64,000 nt of DNA, from positions 1,054,001-1,118,000 of the forward strand of contig NZ_QPEQ01000001.1 of the NCBI RefSeq assembly GCF_009455625.1. Reading direction: 5' to 3'. The notes beneath the pieces were generated by a model. It made no database searches. It saw only the letters and a list, made by a program, of their open reading frames with translations, and was not told where the DNA came from. Position 1 is the stretch's first letter; each line of letters starts with the position of its first letter. The position numbers and the translations under genes were made by a program. Shown here piece by piece: positions 61,896 through 64,000 of the stretch. The DNA is from Paraburkholderia bonniea. GTDB lineage: Bacteria; Pseudomonadota; Gammaproteobacteria; Burkholderiales; Burkholderiaceae.

Positions 61896-62831
61896 ATGGA
61901 CGTGGCCGGGTTTTCCTTTAACAAACTGGTGGTGGCTGGTGTCGGTCTGATTGGTGGTTCGCTCGCGCGCGCGTTGCGGGAGCGGGATGAAATCGGCGGT
62001 GCGCGCCAGGTGATTGGGATTGGCCGTTCAACTGATTCGACCGCGCGGGCATTGGCGCTTGGTGTGATTGACCAGGCTGTGGCGCTGACCGATGAAGCCG
62101 CGTTGCGTGAAGCCTTGGCAGGTGCCGATATCGTTTTGCTGGCGGCACCGGTGGCGCAAACCCAGCCGCTGCTTGAGCGCATTGCACCGTGGCTGGATGC
62201 CGCGACGATCATCACCGATGCGGGCAGCACCAAGTCCGATGCTGTAGCGGCAGCGCACGCAGCACTTGGAAGCCGGGCTGGCCAGTTCGTGCCGGGCCAT
62301 CCGATTGCCGGACGTGAAGCGAGTGGGGTGGATGCTGCGCTGCCCGATTTATATGTAGGCCGTAACGTGGTGCTGTGCCCGATGGCAGGCAATACGCCCG
62401 AAGCGCTGGAGCGAATTGCATCAATGTGGCGCGCAGCGGGTGCCACCGTGCACGAAATGTCTAGCGTGGAGCATGACCGCGTGTTTGCCGCGGTTAGCCA
62501 TTTGCCGCACGTCTTGTCGTTTGCGCTGGTTGAGCAGATTCTCGCCTCGCCGGACGCCGCGCTGAAATTCTCGTTTGCCGCAGGCGGATTCCGCGATTTC
62601 ACCCGGATCGCTGCTTCAAGCCCTGAAATGTGGCGTGACGTGTGCGTGGCCAATCGGGTGGCGCTGCTGGAAGAGCTGGATGCCTACACGGCAGTGCTGA
62701 CACGCTTGCGCGCCGCGATCAATACGGCTGATGGCGCTGAACTCGAAGCGGTGTTTGCCCGCTCGCGGACGGCGCGGATGGCATGGCAGCCGGGTGGCCA
62801 GCCCGTCAGGCTGGACGATACCGCCGCATAA
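61896..62831 (+). CDS. tyrA: Prephenate dehydrogenase
   Basis: NAD(P)-dependent oxidation of prephenate to 4-hydroxyphenylpyruvate for tyrosine. The 311-residue product has the Rossmann motif LVVAGVGLIGGSLARALRER at residue 9 on, the loop ADIVLLAAPVAQTQPLLERI, the active-site histidine in FVPGHPIAGREASG and SHLPHVLSFALVEQ. I use the ATG at 61896; the frame is open back to a GTG at 61851, which would add 15 residues. Ribosome binding sites are weak at both, suggesting coupling to hisC, 57 bp upstream. Confidence 0.94.
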   Translation: MDVAGFSFNKLVVAGVGLIGGSLARALRERDEIGGARQVIGIGRSTDSTARALALGVIDQAVALTDEAALREALAGADIVLLAAPVAQTQPLLERIAPWLDAATIITDAGSTKSDAVAAAHAALGSRAGQFVPGHPIAGREASGVDAALPDLYVGRNVVLCPMAGNTPEALERIASMWRAAGATVHEMSSVEHDRVFAAVSHLPHVLSFALVEQILASPDAALKFSFAAGGFRDFTRIAASSPEMWRDVCVANRVALLEELDAYTAVLTRLRAAINTADGAELEAVFARSRTARMAWQPGGQPVRLDDTAA

Positions 62832-62849
62832 CCGGAACTGGACTCATTC

Positions 62850-64000
62850 ATGGATTACCTCGATCTCGGCCCGTTTTCTCGCGCATCTGGCACGGTTCGC
62901 CTGCCCGGCTCGAAGAGCATTTCTAACCGCGTCCTGCTGCTGGCCGCGCTTGCGGAAGGCGAAACCACCATTACCAATCTGCTTGATTCAGACGACACCC
63001 GGGTAATGCTCGACGCGCTGATTCAGCTAGGCGTGAAAATTCGCCGTGACGAGCAGGCGCAGACATGCGTGGTGTCGGGTACGCGTGGCGCGTTTACGAC
63101 CAAAACCGCAGATCTTTTTCTCGGCAATGCGGGCACGGCAGTGCGTCCATTGACAGCGGCGCTGGCAGTTAATGGCGGTGAGTATCGCGTGCATGGCGTG
63201 CCACGCATGCACGAACGGCCGATTGGCGATCTGGTGGAGGGTTTGCGGCAAATCGGCGCGCAGATTGATTACGAGGCGGCCGAAGGTTATCCGCCATTGC
63301 GGATTCACGCGGCGCGGATTGCCACCGAAGCGCCGGTGCGTGTGCGTGGCGATGTGTCGAGCCAGTTTTTGACCGCCTTGCTGATGACCTTGCCACTGGT
63401 GCGCAGTGCGAGCGGCGTGACCACGGTTGAAGTGGAAGGCGAATTAATTTCCCAGCCCTATATCGACATCACCATTCGGTTGATGGCGCGTTTTGGCATC
63501 CAGGTGGAGCATGACAACTGGCAGCGCTTCACGGTGCCAGCTGGGCGGCGCTATCAGTCGCCGGGCAGGATCATGGTCGAAGGGGATGCGTCGTCGGCAT
63601 CGTATTTTCTTGCCGCAGGTGCGCTGGGTGGTGGCCCGGTGCGGGTAGAGGGTGTCGGGCGCAGCAGCATCCAGGGCGACGTGGGTTTTGCCGATGCGCT
63701 GATGCGGATGGGCGCGAACGTGACGATGGGCGACGACTGGATTGAAGTGCGCGGCGTGGGCCACGATCATGGCAAGCTGAATTCGATCGATATGGATTTC
63801 AACCTGATTCCCGACGCGGCGATGACCATCGCAGTGGCCGCGTTGTTCGCCGACGGCACGACGACCTTGCGTAATATCGCAAGCTGGCGCGTTAAAGAAA
63901 CGGACCGGATCGCCGCAATGACCACGGAACTGCGCAAGCTGGGTGCGACGGTGCAGGAGGGTGTCGATTCATTAGTGGTCACGCCGCCTGCACAGCTTGT
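62850..64000 (+). CDS. aroA: 3-phosphoshikimate 1-carboxyvinyltransferase (EPSP synthase), 3' end cut off
   Basis: Transfers the enolpyruvyl group of PEP to shikimate-3-phosphate, the sixth step to chorismate. The visible 383 codons of about 430 start [20 protein letters not shown], with substrate motifs [38 protein letters not shown] and the conserved [18 protein letters not shown]. The active-site loop [13 protein letters not shown] is present. The gene starts 18 bp after tyrA and runs off the window. It looks like the ordinary glyphosate-sensitive class I type ([10 protein letters not shown]). Confidence 0.97.
   Translation, partial: MDYLDLGPFSRASGTVRLPGSKSISNRVLLLAALAEGETTITNLLDSDDTRVMLDALIQLGVKIRRDEQAQTCVVSGTRGAFTTKTADLFLGNAGTAVRPLTAALAVNGGEYRVHGVPRMHERPIGDLVEGLRQIGAQIDYEAAEGYPPLRIHAARIATEAPVRVRGDVSSQFLTALLMTLPLVRSASGVTTVEVEGELISQPYIDITIRLMARFGIQVEHDNWQRFTVPAGRRYQSPGRIMVEGDASSASYFLAAGALGGGPVRVEGVGRSSIQGDVGFADALMRMGANVTMGDDWIEVRGVGHDHGKLNSIDMDFNLIPDAAMTIAVAALFADGTTTLRNIASWRVKETDRIAAMTTELRKLGATVQEGVDSLVVTPPAQL

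Overview
The window looks like a piece of a primary chromosome from a Burkholderiaceae beta-proteobacterium (Burkholderia / Paraburkholderia / Caballeronia type). The grounds are high GC in most genes, a gram-negative porin of the Burkholderia type, an NAD-dependent fds formate dehydrogenase, DUF2968, DUF2059 and DUF4136 envelope proteins, and the block ompA-ubiG-gph-ssrA facing gyrA-DUF2059-serC-pheA-hisC-tyrA-aroA. Genus level is inference; no database search was possible.

Layout. 1-2165: a truncated porin (minus), a compact three-hairpin RNA candidate, and a cold-shock gene with its own promoter, long leader and terminator. 2347-4455: a DEDDh exonuclease/GIY-YIG fusion, a secreted chorismate mutase and an untracked 49-residue small gene. 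5156-10923: a four-gene chaperone-usher pilus operon (minus: pilin, chaperone, usher, tip adhesin) whose usher carries two tandem C-terminal domains, behind about 1 kb of AT-rich DNA. 12043-21471: tRNA-Thr(CGT), fbp, the divergent metR/metE pair, pepN, a DUF4136 lipoprotein, and a GDT1-type manganese exporter under a yybP-ykoY riboswitch. 21823-30735: an adenine/adenosine deaminase, xdhC, dsbB, an amidase, a CPA2 cation/proton antiporter, a class-I-glutamine-amidotransferase-fold hydrolase with a long disordered N-terminus, and DUF2968. 30849-38722: an 11-copy 13-bp minisatellite, an unknown membrane-anchored Ala/Pro protein, an MHS-family citrate-type transporter, a TPR-glycosyltransferase and an FAD monooxygenase. 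38731-45355: fdsG-fdsB-fdsA-fdsD (no fdsC) with a divergent ModE-like regulator. 45500-51255: a tiny secreted protein, the queuosine pair yhhQ-queF, and two divergent tandem ankyrin-type paralogues after an AT-rich spacer. 51557-64000: tmRNA, gph, ubiG, ompA, then gyrA, DUF2059 and the serC-pheA-hisC-tyrA-aroA aromatic/serine/histidine operon, with aroA cut by the window end.

How the genes work together. The 3' operon supplies serine (serC), chorismate-derived Phe/Tyr precursors (aroA, pheA, tyrA) and histidine (hisC); a separate periplasmic chorismate mutase lies at 3490. The fds genes oxidise formate to CO2 with NAD+, using a Mo/W cofactor, and a ModE-like protein sits divergently. The deaminase and XdhC point to purine salvage/catabolism. 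YhhQ and QueF belong to queuosine supply. The pilus operon is a self-contained adhesion system.

The least explained elements are the three-hairpin RNA candidate (1149-1230), the duplicated usher C-terminal domain, the ankyrin-like pair at 48-51 kb, the unusual tmRNA tag frame, and a set of intergenic minisatellites (6-, 10-, 13- and 14-bp units).
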